Positions 48,036 through 58,669 are shown, counted from the first letter of the stretch. The stretch: 64,000 nucleotides of DNA from CAIWHR01 sp963726765 (GCA_963726765.1 CAVSDH010000013.1:143222-207221); one strand, 5' to 3'. Numbers and translations: made by a program. The notes: generated by a model not told the origin, from the letters alone.

Positions 48036-50847
48036 TCACACTCCCTGCCGAATGAGCGGCGCCTTGAGCGCTTCGTCGAGCGTGCCCGCCGATTCGACGA
48101 GGTGCGCGCGCGTCGCGGGATCGCGGCTGCCGCTCGCGGCCGCAACCTTGATCTGCGCCGACAGCTGCTTCGCTTCCTCGCGAAAGAGCGCGGTCGCGTC
48201 GGCCGGCGTCGACGCCGACGGGCGCGTCAGCACGCCGACGATGCGCCGCAGGTGCTCGCGCTGCAGGTCGCGACGCGGCCCCGGAATCGTGTTGCCGGTC
48301 TTGAGCTCGCTCCAGATCGACCCGCGCAGCGCAGAGAAGAGCTCGGGGAGCGTCAGCGCCTGGTCCGCCTTGGAGACCTTGATCTCCGAATCGAGGAGCC
48401 GCGCGAGCACGGCGTCGCTCAGCAGCTGGTTCATGGCGCTGGTCTGCAGCGCGAACACGCGCGTGCGCAAGCTGAAATCGGGGTTGAACTTGGCGGCCGA
48501 GAAGCCCGCGAGGCCGATGTCGAGGTAGTCGATCCCCATGCTGCGCAGGAATTCCGGCTTGAACTGGAAGCTGTCCGCGGCGAACACGCCGGTGGCGAGG
48601 AGCTTCAGCGCCGCGCGCTGCCGTTCGGGCGGAACCGGCGTCAGCGGGAGGTTGCTCGTGCCCGCGTAGTCGCGGACGTAGTGCACGCCGCCGACGTACT
48701 TCGCCGTCAGCGCGGCCGCGCGGTGGTCTGCCGGAATCCGGCGTCGAAGCTGCGCCGCAGGACGTCGTACGATTCGCCGGTCTTGAGCTGCTTCGCCTGC
48801 AGGCGCTGCCAGAGCTCCTGCGAAATCACGCAGGCGCTTCGACAGGTAGAGCAGCGGGTCCGTGCCGAGATCGAACTGGCTCGCGTCCGGGTCGAGCCCG
48901 GCGATCGATTCCTCGTCGGACGAAAATGCGAGCAGCGGATCCGTCGCGCCGCGCGCGGCGATCTTCGCGAGCTCTTCCGTTTCCGTCTCCTTCGGCAGCG
49001 GCCGGTACGCGTACTCGATGGCCCAGTAGTCGTACGGTCCGATCGTCGGTTCGAACGTATGCACCCTGCAATTCGCCCTTCACCGCGATGTTGAACGGGT
49101 TGTAATCCATCACCGAACCCGAGATGCCGACTTCCCGGCTGAAGACCGGGTCGGAGATCTTCGCGAGCGGAACACCGTGGACGCGCGGAAGTTGTGACGC
49201 AGGCCGAGCGCGTGCCCCACTTCGTGCATGACGACCGCCTTCAGCGCGGCGTTCGACGAACGCCTCCGCTTCCGGGCTGCCCGGCTCGATCTCGCCACGC
49301 TCGGCCAGCACGTCGAGGCCGAACTGCATTTCGGACAGGGCTTCGGTCGGCGTAGGTGCAGCTGCTGCCGTCGACGCCGAGCGACGACCTGCTCGACATC
49401 CAGGGCCGGCCACGCCGTCGGGCCTGCTCGACGACGAACGTGCGATTGACGGCGCGACCACGATTCCGGGATTGCGACCTGCGCGTTGAGGATTTCGCCG
49501 GTGCGCGGGTCGACGAGTCGACGGGCCGATGGCAAATCCCGCGTCGGTTGCGACGAACCAGCGCACGGTCGAATGCCGGGCGTCGAACGTGTCGAACGCG
49601 GCGTCGGCCTCCTGCTGCTTCACCACGATCGCGTCCTTGAAGCCGATTTTCTCGTATGCCTTGTTCCATTCGAGGATGCCGTCGCGCACCGCGGTGCGAT
49701 AGGTGACCGGAACGTTGCGATCGATCCAGAAGACGATCGGCTCTTTCGGCTCGGAAACGGCGGCGGACGGGTCCTTCTTCTCGAGGCGCCAGCGGTCGAC
49801 GTAATGCGTCTGGCGCCGTGAACTTGGTGTCGGCGGAAAAGTCCCAGACCGTGCTTTCGAAATGACCGACGCGAGGATCCGCGCGCCGCGTCGGCATCGG
49901 CTCCGGCAGCTTCGCGATGTTGTACGTGTAGCCGAGGAACAGGCTGCGCCCATCCGGCAGCGTCGTGAACGGCGGGAACGGGTTCGGCGGCGGGGGCGTC
50001 GGCGTGGGGCCGGCGGAAGCGTGGCCCGCGGATTCTGGTAATGCGCGGACACGACGAACGACGACTGATCGGGCGTGTTGCGCAACGACTCGAAGCTCGA
50101 GTTCTTCGCGTCGAACGTGTAGCTCCTCATGTGGATGCCGGTGGTGAAGCGCTCGCCGACCGGAATGTCGGTCAGCAGCAGCGCGTTGGCGTCGACCAGC
50201 ACCGTCTTGCGGTCCGGATGGGCGCGCTCGCCACGGTCGTGGCGCTCAGCAGGCTGTCGGTGAAGCCTTCCTTCACGCCCTGCGCCATCGGTGCGTTGCG
50301 CACCGCCGGTGAACGCGTAGTTCTTGGCGATGAGCTGCACCGTGCTGACCGATCTTCTTCCACTCGACGATCTGGTCCATCAGCATCATCCCGCCGTAGA
50401 CGCCCTGCTCGCCGATGCCGCGGCTCAGGTTGACGGTAAAGAGAAACGGAACACCGAATTGCTCGGGCGCGATCTCGATCCAGACCTTCTCGTCCTTCTG
50501 CCAGACGGGGAAGAGACCGGCGGTCTCCTTCGCGTCCTTGATGACCTCCGCGAAGGGGCGCGGCTGTCCCGGTACGGGGGGCGCCGCCGCCCCCGCACCG
50601 ACGGGCGCTGCCGCGGCACCTGTGCCCGCGCCCGCCGGCCGTGTTGCAGCCGCGGTCGCAGCCCCGGAAGCAGCACCCGCTGCGGCGGCGTTCGCCACGG
50701 CGCTCGTCAAGGCGGCGGACGGCGCAGCCGGCGCGTTGTCGACGGCGGGAACGCTGGCACAACCGGCAAGGGCGATCGCCAGGGCCGAAAGGGCGAAGAC
50801 GCCGAACGGAGGGCGGAGGTTTTCGGGTGGTCGAATGGTGAGTACAT
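48036..50847 (-). CDS. zinc-dependent metalloprotease lipoprotein, metzincin-like (about a dozen frame changes)
   Basis: About 930 residues if repaired. It begins near ATG 50847 with a lipoprotein signal (LSALAIALAGC) and an Ala/Gly/Pro-rich linker, then FAEVIKDAKETAGLFPVWQKDE, SRGIGEQGVYGGM, PIVFWIDRNVP, WNKAYEKIGFKDAIVVKQQ and the zinc site HEVGHALGLRH, a perfect HExxHxxGxxH, followed by SVMDYNPFN (Met-turn). This matches DUF5117/DUF5118-type proteases. Segments between 48700 and 50850 change frame roughly every 200 bases, while 48036-48700 is clean. It is either a badly read stretch or a true pseudogene. It separates miaB from phoH. Confidence 0.75.
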
Positions 50848-50906
50848 GGCAGACCTCTTGAGGGAAATTCGGGGACGGCGAACAGACATTGGGTCCAGGC
50901 GAGGGT

Positions 50907-52263
50907 TCAGTCCCGACCGACAGCCGGTCGCAGCTCGCCCGCGCAGCGAATGCGCCAGCGCAGCGGTGATGGTGACGTCGGCATAGCGACCGATCAGCGT
51001 TGCATCGCCGGCGAAATTGACAACGCGGTTGTTCTCGGTGCGCGCCGCCAGCTCGCGGCCGTCCCTGACGGAACGGCCCGTGACCAGCACGCGCTGCCGC
51101 GTGCCGACCATCGCCTCGCTGTACGCGCGGTATTGCGCGTCGAGCCGCGCCGAAAGTCGTTCCAGACGCGCCCTCTGCACGTCCGGCAGGAGCTGGTCGG
51201 GCAGTTCCGCCGCCGGTGTGCCCGGGCGCGGGCTGAACGCGAAACTGAAGGCGCCGTCGAATCCGACCTCGGCGACGAGCATCATCGTCTGCTCGAAATC
51301 GGCGTCGGTCTCGCCGGGAAATCCGACGATGAAATCGGACGTGAGCGAAAGGTCGGGACGGAGCGCACGCAGCCGGCGCACGATCGATTTGTACTCGAGC
51401 GTCGTGTAGCCGCGTTTCATCGCGGCGAGCACGCGATCGGACCCCGATTGCACGGGAAGGTGAAGATGCGACACGAGCTTGCCGACCGTGCCGTAGACGG
51501 CGATCAGCGACGCCGTCATTTCCCGGGGATGCGACGTCGTGAAGCGGATGCGCTGGATCCCGGGGATTTCGGCGATGTATTCGATGAGCGTGGCGAGATC
51601 CGCGATCCCGCCGCCCGATTGCGTCGGCGAACCCATGGGGCCGCGATATGCGTTGACGTTCTGACCGAGCAGCGTGACCTCCGCGACACCCTGATCGGCC
51701 AGGTCGGCGACCTCGGTCAGCACGTCGTCGAACGGCCGCGAGACCTCCTCGCCGCGAGTGTAAGGGACCACGCAGAACGTGCAGTACTTGCTGCAGCCTT
51801 CCATGATCGACACGAACGCGGCGGCGCCATCGACCGATGGCGGCGGCATCCGGTCGAACTTCTCGATGTCGGGAAACGAGATGTCGACCTGCGCGCGGCC
51901 GGTCGCGCGACGATCCCGGATGAGCTGCGGCAGGCGGTGCAGCGTCTGCGGCCCGAACACGACGTCGACGTACGGCGCGCGGCGCACGATGGAGGCGCCC
52001 TCCTGGCTGGCGACGCAGCCGCCGACGCCGATGATGAGGTCCGGGTTGTCCGTCTTCAGCTCGCGGACTCGGCCGAGATCGTGAAACACGCGCTCCTGCG
52101 CCTTTTCGCGCACGGAGCACGTGTTGAACAGGATGACGTCGGCGTCCTCGGGGCGGTCGGTGAGCGCGAGCCCGTCGGTGGCGGCGAGTACGTCCGCCAT
52201 CCTGTCCGAGTCGTACTCGTTCATCTGACAGCCGAACGTGCGGATGTAGAGCTTCTGCGGCAC
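50907..52263 (-). CDS. miaB: tRNA-2-methylthio-N6-dimethylallyladenosine synthase (frameshift near 3' end)
   Basis: About 451 residues. The N-terminal MTTase domain (IRTFGCQMNEYDSDRM, FNTCSVREKA) holds three cluster cysteines. The radical-SAM motif is in MEGCSKYCTFCVVPYTRG, and the TRAM domain ends in AHSLRG. In the given sequence the frame runs past the expected end. Removing one base from the three-base run at 50938-50940 yields SLRGELRPAVGRD and a stop at 50907-50909, as expected for the family. It methylthiolates A37 of tRNAs reading UNN codons. Confidence 0.94.
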
Positions 52264-52384
52264 GGCGTGCGCCCCGTGGCGGGTGGTTATCCCGTGGGAG
52301 CGAGGAACAATCAGGGGCGCGGATTATAGCAAAGCCCGCATCGCGGCCGCTCTTGCGGCGGCGGCCGGCCGGGCTACAATCGCC

Positions 52385-52580
52385 CGGCAGGTGTCCGCCG
52401 CGAATCCCTCGCGGCGGGTGAAACGGGAATGCGGTGCCGCGCGGAGCCACTTCCGCGCCAGCCCGCGGCTGCCCCCGCAACGGTAAGCCAGTGCGGGCCG
52501 CTCACGACGCCACTGTCCGGAATCCGACGGACGGGAAGGCGGGCGGCCAAGTCTGACGAGCCCGGAGACCGGCCTGCGCC
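52385..52580 (+). ncRNA. cobalamin riboswitch
   Basis: The conserved core is clear: GGGAATGCGGTG (52425-52436), GCCAGCCCGCGGCTGCCCCC and GCAACGGTAAGCC, GGGAAGGCGGG (near 52533) and the B12 box segment AAGTCTGACGAGCCCGGAGA, then CCGGCC (52549-52574). It lies 127 bases upstream of a btuB homologue, so it should shut off the B12 receptor/transport genes when adenosylcobalamin is abundant. Downstream GC-rich inverted arms (GGCGCGCC area near 52600) may be the expression platform. Confidence 0.95.
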
Positions 52581-52706
52581 CGGTTCTCGACGCGCCCCTC
52601 CCGGCGCGCCGAAACCGGTGACGCGCGAGTTTCGCCGTCCCGATTCGGGCGCACGAAGCTCCGACGCTGCCGCCGCGCGGGGTGCGCGGCGAGCGCGGAG
52701 ACCACG

Positions 52707-54544
52707 ATGCCCGTTCGACTTCCTGCGATCGCCGCCGCCGGCATTGCGATTGCGCTGCCCATTGTCCTTCGGCCCGCGTACGGACAGGACGCACCCACGG
52801 CGACGACCCTCGATCCCGTCGTCGTCACGGCGGCGCGCGGGCCGCAGCGCCTTGCCGACCTCACGGCCGACGTCACGGTCATCGGGCGCGACGAAGTTGC
52901 GCGTGCCGGCGCGCAGAGTCTGGCCGAGCTGCTTGCAGCGCCAGCCCGGCGTCCAGATCTCGATGAACGGCGGAGCGGGATCGACCAGCGCCGTGTTCCT
53001 GCGCGGCGTCAACGGCAACCAGGCGCTGGTGCTGATCGACGGCATGCGTGTCGGCTCGGCCACGGCGGGCACAGCGGCGCTCGAGGCCATTCCGCTCGAT
53101 CTCATCGATCACATCGAGATCCTGCGCGGGCCGGCGTCGAGCCTTTATGGAGCGGACGCGGTCGGCGGGGTGATCCAGGTATTCACGCGCCGCGGCGAAG
53201 GCGCACCTGCGTTCAACGGGACCGCCAGTCACGGCACCTACGGGACGAGCCAGGCAACCGCGGGGCTCGGCGGAGTGTCGGGCGCCTGGAAGTTCGCGAT
53301 CCAGGGCGGGTACCAGGGCTCGCGCGGTTTCAACGCCATCGGCAACGCGGCGGATCCTTCGTGGAATCCGGATCGCGACGGCTACGATCGCGGCAACGCA
53401 AGTGTCGGCCTTTCGTATCGTTTCAATGCCGACCACGAGTTGGCGGCGCAGTACTACTACAGCCGTCTCGACAACCGGTTCGATGCGGGCGACCGGCTTC
53501 AACGACCGGACGGTGACGACGGTGGAGAGCTTCGCGCTCGCGAGCACGGACCGCCTCGCGCCGTTCTGGACGAGCCGCCTCAACCTCGGTCAGGGCAGCG
53601 ACGACAGCGTCTCGCAGACGGGCTATGGCACTTCGGGCTTCCGGACGCGCCAGAATCAGCTGACGTGGCAAAACGACCTCGAGCTTCCGGTCGGATCGCT
53701 GTCGCTCGCCTACGTCGGGCTCGATGAGAGGATCAGCACCGACCCCGCCTTTCCCGTGACATCGCGGCGGACGAATTCATTCGTAGGCGTCTATCGGGCC
53801 AGGCAGGGACCGCATGCGCTGCAACTCAACGTCCGCTACGACGACAACTCGCAGTATGGCGGGCGCACGACGGGAGCGCTCGGCTATGCCTATGCAATCG
53901 GCGATGGCTGGCGCGCGCTCGTCAACGCCGGCAACGCGTTCAAGGCGCCGACGTTCAACGACCTCTACTATCCCGGATTCGCCAACCCCACTCTGGCACC
54001 GGAGACCGCAAAGAACGCGGACGTCGCGCTGGAATTCGCGAGCAGCACGCTGCTTGCGCGCGCAACCGCCTATCGCAATCGAGTGAGCGACCTGATCGTC
54101 TTCCAGTGCGACGCCAATTTCAATTGCGCTCCCGACAATGTGGCCAGGGCGACGCTGACGGGGCTCACGCTGCAGGCGCAGGCGGATTGGCGCACGATGG
54201 CGCTGAAGGGCAGCTTCGATTTCCTGCGGCCGGAGGACGACGCGACCGGCAGGATGCTGCCGCGGCGCGCGCGCCGATACGGCTCGGCAGGTGTGGTGAT
54301 TCCGTGGGACGCCTGGCAGTGGGGCATGGAGCTCGTGGCCGCGTCGGCGCGCTACGATGACGTCGCGAACACCCGACGGATGGGCGGATACGCCCTCGTA
54401 AACGTCACCGCAAGCTACGCGCTCACGAAACACTGGTCGCTCACGTTGCGGGCGGACAACGTGTTCGACAAGCACTACGAGCTCGCCGCCGGCTACAACA
54501 CTGCAGGTGCCAGCGCGTTCGGCGGCATCCGCTACACGCCATGA
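52707..54544 (+). CDS. btuB: TonB-dependent vitamin B12 receptor BtuB (two frame changes)
   Basis: About 611 residues: signal peptide, TonB-box-like TTLDPVVVTAARGPQ, plug domain (SLAELLQRQPGVQIS; VLIDGMRVGSATAG; ILRGPASSLYGADAVGGVI) and a beta-barrel ending in NVFDKHYELAAGYNTAG and GIRYTP. Frames change by one surplus base at 52933-52934 (TT) and at 53487-53489 (GGG); removing them restores LLQRQ and FDAATGFND. The riboswitch upstream and btuF downstream make the B12 assignment strong. The stop overlaps the btuF start (ATGA). Confidence 0.93.
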
Positions 54545-55446
54545 TCCGGGCGCGTTGTCTCCTGTGCATCGGGGTGTCGCTGCTCGCGGCCGGTGTCGTC
54601 GCGACTGCTGCGCCGGTCATCGTCCGCGACGGCGCCGGAGCGACCGTCAAGTTGCCGGCGCCTGCGCAGCGGATCGTCAGCCTCGCGCCTCATGCGACGG
54701 AACTTCTTTTCGCGGTGGGCGCCGGACCGCGCATCGTCGGCACGCTCGACAGCTCCGACTGGCCGTCGGCCGCGCGGACGATCCCCCGTGTCGGCGACTC
54801 GCGCTCGCTTGACCTCGAGCGCATCGTGGCACTGGCGCCCGACCTCATCGTCACCTGGCCGTGGACCGCGCCGGCACAGGTTGAGGCGCTGCGTGCGCGC
54901 GGCATACCCGTGTTCACGACGATTCCCGCGACCCCGGACGGGATCGCAACGGATCTCGAGCGACTGGGGGCGCTGACCGGCGATGCCGCCGCCGGTCAGC
55001 GCGGCGCAGAGGCGCTGCGGGCGCACCTTGCGCGGCTCCGCGCACGAAACGCCGGCGCAACGCGGGTCCGGGTGTTCTACGAGATCTGGGATGCGCCGTT
55101 GTACACGATCGGCGGCAGGCATCTGATCAGCCAGGCCATCGACCTGTGCGGCGGTGAAAACATTTTCGCCGCGCTGACCTTGCCCGCACCGGCGGTCGAC
55201 GTCGAGGCAGTGCTCGCGGCGAAACCACAGGCAATCATCGCCGGTACCGACCGTGGCGCGCGTCCTGCGTGGCTCGACGATTGGCGGCGCTGGAAGGATA
55301 TTCCCGCCGTTGCCGGAGGACACCTCTACGCTGTCGATGCCGATCTCCTGCACCGGCCCGGGCCGCGATTTCCCGACGGTGTCGATACGCTTTGCGCAGT
55401 CATCGATGCCGCGCGGCATTCGCCGCCTCGCGGCAGGGAGCGCTAG
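54541..55446 (+). CDS. btuF: cobalamin-binding periplasmic protein BtuF
   Basis: A 301-residue class III solute-binding protein with a signal peptide (LLCIGVSLLAAGVVATAA). RIVSLAPHATELLFAVGAG is typical of BtuF, followed by LDLERIVALAPDLIVTWPW and a second lobe with GGENIFAALTLPAPAVDVE. It hands B12 to BtuCD. Its TAG stop shares a CTAG with the stop of the convergent btuD. Confidence 0.93.
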   Translation: MIRARCLLCIGVSLLAAGVVATAAPVIVRDGAGATVKLPAPAQRIVSLAPHATELLFAVGAGPRIVGTLDSSDWPSAARTIPRVGDSRSLDLERIVALAPDLIVTWPWTAPAQVEALRARGIPVFTTIPATPDGIATDLERLGALTGDAAAGQRGAEALRAHLARLRARNAGATRVRVFYEIWDAPLYTIGGRHLISQAIDLCGGENIFAALTLPAPAVDVEAVLAAKPQAIIAGTDRGARPAWLDDWRRWKDIPAVAGGHLYAVDADLLHRPGPRFPDGVDTLCAVIDAARHSPPRGRER

Positions 55447-56219
55447 CAAGGGAGCAGCGTACGCGTCGACCCTTCGCCGACGAGCAGGAGGCGGTGGCCG
55501 AACAGCGCCGACATGGCATCCGCCGCAAGCACCTCGCCTGCCCGGCCCTTCGCTGCGCGGCCGCCGCCGATCGCGATGGCGTGATCGGCATAGCGGAGCG
55601 CAAGATGGGGGTCGTGCAGCACCATCACCAGCGCCGCGTTGCGCTCGCGCGCGAGAGCCGACAGCGCATCCAGTGCCACGACCTGCTGGCCGAGATCGAG
55701 ATGCGACGAGGGTTCGTCCATCAGCATCAGGGTCGGCTCCTGCGCGATCAGCGCGGCCAGTGCCACGCGCCGCCGCTCGCCACCCGAGAGTGTGCGCACG
55801 TCGCGCGCCGCGAAACCCGCGAGACCGAAGCGGGCCAGCGCAGCGTGTGCACGATCGAGGTCGGCCGCAGACTCCCACTCGAAGCGGCGCAGGTGCGGAT
55901 GGCGCCCGACGAGCACGGTCTCGAGCACGGTCGCCGGAAAGTAGTCGATGCTGTCCTGCGGCAGCCAGCCGCGCTTGCGCGCCCGCTCGCGCGGCGTGAG
56001 CGACGCAAGCGCGACACCGTCGTACTCGATCGTTCCGGCGTTCGGCGTGCGAAGGCCCGCGAGCGCGGCGACCAGCGTCGTCTTTCCGGCGCCGTTCGGT
56101 CCGACGATCGCCCAGCGCTCGCCGGCGCGGACGTCGAGATCGAGATCGGCACACAGCGTGCGGCCCGCCACGCCGATGGTGAGCCCATGGCATGCGAGGC
56201 GGGGAGTCGAGGCGGTCAC
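55443..56219 (-). CDS. btuD: vitamin B12 ABC transporter ATP-binding protein BtuD
   Basis: A 258-residue FecE/BtuD-type ATPase: VGPNGAGKTTL (Walker A), WLPQDS (Q-loop), LSGGERRRVALAALIAQEP (signature) and LMLMDEPSSHLDLGQQ (Walker B with D-loop). GTG 56219 overlaps the btuC stop (GTGA). It is transcribed opposite to btuBF, ending in the shared CTAG. Confidence 0.92.
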   Translation of the reverse strand: MTASTPRLACHGLTIGVAGRTLCADLDLDVRAGERWAIVGPNGAGKTTLVAALAGLRTPNAGTIEYDGVALASLTPRERARKRGWLPQDSIDYFPATVLETVLVGRHPHLRRFEWESAADLDRAHAALARFGLAGFAARDVRTLSGGERRRVALAALIAQEPTLMLMDEPSSHLDLGQQVVALDALSALARERNAALVMVLHDPHLALRYADHAIAIGGGRAAKGRAGEVLAADAMSALFGHRLLLVGEGSTRTLLPC

Positions 56220-57253
56220 GCGCGCACTCCGCCGCGCCCGAGGAGATACAGGAACGCGGGGACGCCGAGGAGCGCGGTGATCACTCCGACAGGCAGCTGA
56301 ATCGGCGCGACGACCGTACGCGCCAATGCGTCGGCAAGCATCAGGAGCGTGCCGCCCGCAAGTGCAGCTGCCGGAAGCAGAACGCGCTGGTCGTTGCCGA
56401 TCACGCTGCGCAGCGCATGCGGGACGATCAGGCCGACAAACCCCACTGCGCCCGCGGTGGTGACGGCGGCGGCCGCGGCGAGCGCCGCGGTCGCGTGCAG
56501 CACGAGCGTTACGCGCGGAACGGCCACACCGAGAGCGCTTGCCGCATCGTCGCCGCGCGAGAGCACGTTCATGTCGCGCGCGAAGGCGAGCGCGACAATC
56601 AGTACGACGGCAAGCACTGCGAGCGCGGAAGCGGGCGACGGTGCTGCGGAAAGGTCGCCCAGCAGCCAGAACAGCATGCCGCGAAGTTGCGCGTCCGGCG
56701 CAAGCGTGAGCAGCAGCGCGATGACGGCACCCCACCCGGCGGCGACCACGACGCCGGTGAGCAGGAGACGTGTCGGCGTCCATGGCGTGTGATCGCCGCC
56801 CTGTCGCGACAGGCCGAACACGACGAGCGTCGAAGCAAAGGCGCCCGCGAACGCGGCCGGCATCACGAGGAACGCGGCGCCGGCGAGGAGCGCGCCCAAC
56901 GCACCGACGGCAGCTCCGCCCGAGATGCCGAGCACGTACGGATCGGCGAGCGGATTGCGCAGCAGGACCTGCATCAGCGTCCCGGCGATCGCGAGCAGGC
57001 CGCCCACCGCGAACCCCGCGAGCGCGCGGGGCAGGCGCAGCTCGCGAACGATGGCCGCCGCACCGTCAGCGTCGCTTCCGACGAACGCATGCCACAGGGC
57101 AGTCGCGCCGACGTCGACGGTTCCCGTGGCCAGCGCCAGCGCCATGGACGCAAGTGCCGCGGTGGCGAGCGCGGCGAGCACGACGGTCGCGCGCGGCCGG
57201 ACCGCCGAAGTACGCTCGGCAACGGCAGCAGGCGAGTCGGATGGAGCGGACAT
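56216..57253 (-). CDS. btuC: vitamin B12 ABC transporter permease BtuC
   Basis: A 345-residue FecCD-family permease with about ten membrane segments. LPRALAGFAVGGLLAIAGTLMQ, NPLADPYVLGISGGAAVGA and VGFVGLIVPHALRSVIGNDQR are family signatures. It works with BtuD and BtuF. It is divergent from greB across a 164-base spacer. No riboswitch was found on its side, so B12 control of btuCD is not evident. Confidence 0.93.
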   Translation of the reverse strand: MSAPSDSPAAVAERTSAVRPRATVVLAALATAALASMALALATGTVDVGATALWHAFVGSDADGAAAIVRELRLPRALAGFAVGGLLAIAGTLMQVLLRNPLADPYVLGISGGAAVGALGALLAGAAFLVMPAAFAGAFASTLVVFGLSRQGGDHTPWTPTRLLLTGVVVAAGWGAVIALLLTLAPDAQLRGMLFWLLGDLSAAPSPASALAVLAVVLIVALAFARDMNVLSRGDDAASALGVAVPRVTLVLHATAALAAAAAVTTAGAVGFVGLIVPHALRSVIGNDQRVLLPAAALAGGTLLMLADALARTVVAPIQLPVGVITALLGVPAFLYLLGRGGVRA

Positions 57254-57347
57254 GGGCGGATCGACACGCGCAGGACATGGGACCTCGGCGTCGACGCCGA
57301 TTATAGGGCGCGCCGTCGTTCGATCACTTGTCGCCGATGGATGTGCA

Positions 57348-57376
57348 TTACGACGAAATGCAAGCAGGCCTATAAT
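57348..57376 (+). promoter_or_regulatory. promoter of greB
   Basis: A perfect -10 TATAAT (57371-57376) lies 17 bases after TTACGA (57348-57353). The predicted start is about 35 bases before ATG 57418. Confidence 0.65.
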
Positions 57377-57417
57377 TTGTCCCCCGGCCGCCCAGGCCAG
57401 GGTGCGCAAACCTGTCC

Positions 57418-58041
57418 ATGAACAAGGCCTTTACACGCGAAACCGACGCCGATCCCGGTGACGACGAGCAGGATCACGCCTCGCCACTCCCGGCCGGCGC
57501 GCGCAATTACATGACGCCCGACGGATTCGCGCGCATGAAGGACGAACTCGAGCGGCTCGTGCAGAAGGAACGTCCTGAACTCGTGGCGACGGTTGCCTGG
57601 GCGGCGGGCAACGGCGACCGCTCGGAGAATGGCGATTACATCTACGGCAAGAAGCGCCTGCGCGAAATCGATCGCCGCATCCGGTTCCTGATTCGCCGGC
57701 TCGATGCCGCAGAAGTCGTCGACCCGGCCGCGCATCGGGATGAAGGCTCCGACCAGGTGTTTTTCGGTGCAACGGTCGTGCTGCGCAGCGCGAAGGACGG
57801 CGAGCGCACGGTCAGCATCGTCGGCATCGACGAGATCGACACCGCCCGCGGATACATCAGCTGGGTGTCTCCGATGGCGCGTGCCCTCATCAGGGCGCGC
57901 GAGGGCGACACCGTTACGTTGAACACACCGGGCGGCGTCGATGAACTCGAGATTGTCTCTGTATGCTACGTTCCGCTCGTCACTGGCGCAGCGGATGCCG
58001 AGGCCGTCGGGCGGTTGACGCGACACACGCGCAGGGAATAG
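57418..58041 (+). CDS. greB: transcription elongation factor GreB
   Basis: A 207-residue Gre factor. The N-terminal coiled coil carries the acidic tip in GDRSENGDYIYGKKRLREIDRR, with the DxxE-type residues that reach the RNA polymerase active site. The C-terminal FKBP-like part has GATVVLRS and ISWVSPMARALIRAREGDTV. It rescues backtracked polymerase by stimulating RNA cleavage. The YIYGKKRLREID sequence marks GreB rather than GreA. Confidence 0.94.
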   Translation: MNKAFTRETDADPGDDEQDHASPLPAGARNYMTPDGFARMKDELERLVQKERPELVATVAWAAGNGDRSENGDYIYGKKRLREIDRRIRFLIRRLDAAEVVDPAAHRDEGSDQVFFGATVVLRSAKDGERTVSIVGIDEIDTARGYISWVSPMARALIRAREGDTVTLNTPGGVDELEIVSVCYVPLVTGAADAEAVGRLTRHTRRE

Positions 58042-58050
58042 AGTGCCCCG

Positions 58051-58293
58051 ATGCCGTTGCCCAGTCCAATGACGAACGTTTCCGAGCCCGCGATCGACGC
58101 CGTGCTCGCGGCGCTCGAGCGCAAACAGGCGTCGCTCATTGCCCATACGCAGGCGCTGCGCGCGGCCAATGAGGCGCTGCGGCGCGATCTCGCTGCGGCG
58201 AACACCCGGAACCACGCGCTGGCCGCGCGCGTCGCCGAAGCGCGCCAGCGCCTCGACGCGCTGCTTTCGCGCCTGCCCGAACCCGCCGAATGA
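58051..58293 (+). CDS. small coiled-coil protein, ZapB-like (TIGR02449-type)
   Basis: An 80-residue protein, almost wholly coiled coil (LAALERKQASLIAHTQALRA, then LAARVAEARQRLDALLSRL). ATG 58051 or ATG 58069 may be used. It overlaps zapA by four bases (ATGA), the usual placing of this small family, and is expected to act with ZapA at the division ring. That role is inference from context. Confidence 0.8.
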   Translation: MPLPSPMTNVSEPAIDAVLAALERKQASLIAHTQALRAANEALRRDLAAANTRNHALAARVAEARQRLDALLSRLPEPAE

Positions 58294-58664
58294 CGACCCG
58301 CTCTCCGGCTTCGGGCGAGCGGACGACCACTCTCGACGTGTCGTTGCTGGGACGCGATTTCAAGGTTGCGTGCAAGGAGTCCGAGCGCGCCGACCTCACC
58401 GATGCCGTCGCGCTGCTGGATCGCCGGATGCGCGAAATCCGCGAGACCGGAAAGATTTCCGGCGCAGAGCGCATCGCGGTGATGGCGGCGCTGAACCTCG
58501 CCCACGATCTGCTGCGCGAGCGCAAGTCAGCGCGCTCGGCTGCACCGGAATCGCAACCCACTGCGGCAGCGACGACCGACGCCGTTGACGAAGCCTCCCT
58601 CCGGCGTAGAATCGCCGACATGAACTCCGCGCTCGATTCTGCTCTCGCCGGGCAGGGCGCGTAA
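58290..58664 (+). CDS. zapA: cell division protein ZapA
   Basis: A 124-residue protein. LDVSLLGRDFKVACKESERADL is the ZapA globular head, followed by LLDRRMREIRETGKI, ERIAVMAALNLAHDLL and a coiled-coil tail. It bundles FtsZ filaments. Its 3' part carries the promoter of the downstream 6S RNA. Confidence 0.93.
   Translation: MTTRSPASGERTTTLDVSLLGRDFKVACKESERADLTDAVALLDRRMREIRETGKISGAERIAVMAALNLAHDLLRERKSARSAAPESQPTAAATTDAVDEASLRRRIADMNSALDSALAGQGA
58585..58612 (+). promoter_or_regulatory. promoter of 6S RNA inside zapA
   Basis: TTGACG (58585-58590) and TAGAAT (58607-58612) are 16 bases apart. Transcription would start near 58619, about 50 bases before the mature 6S 5' region, so 5' processing would be required. 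Confidence 0.5.
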
Positions 58665-58669
58665 CATCC

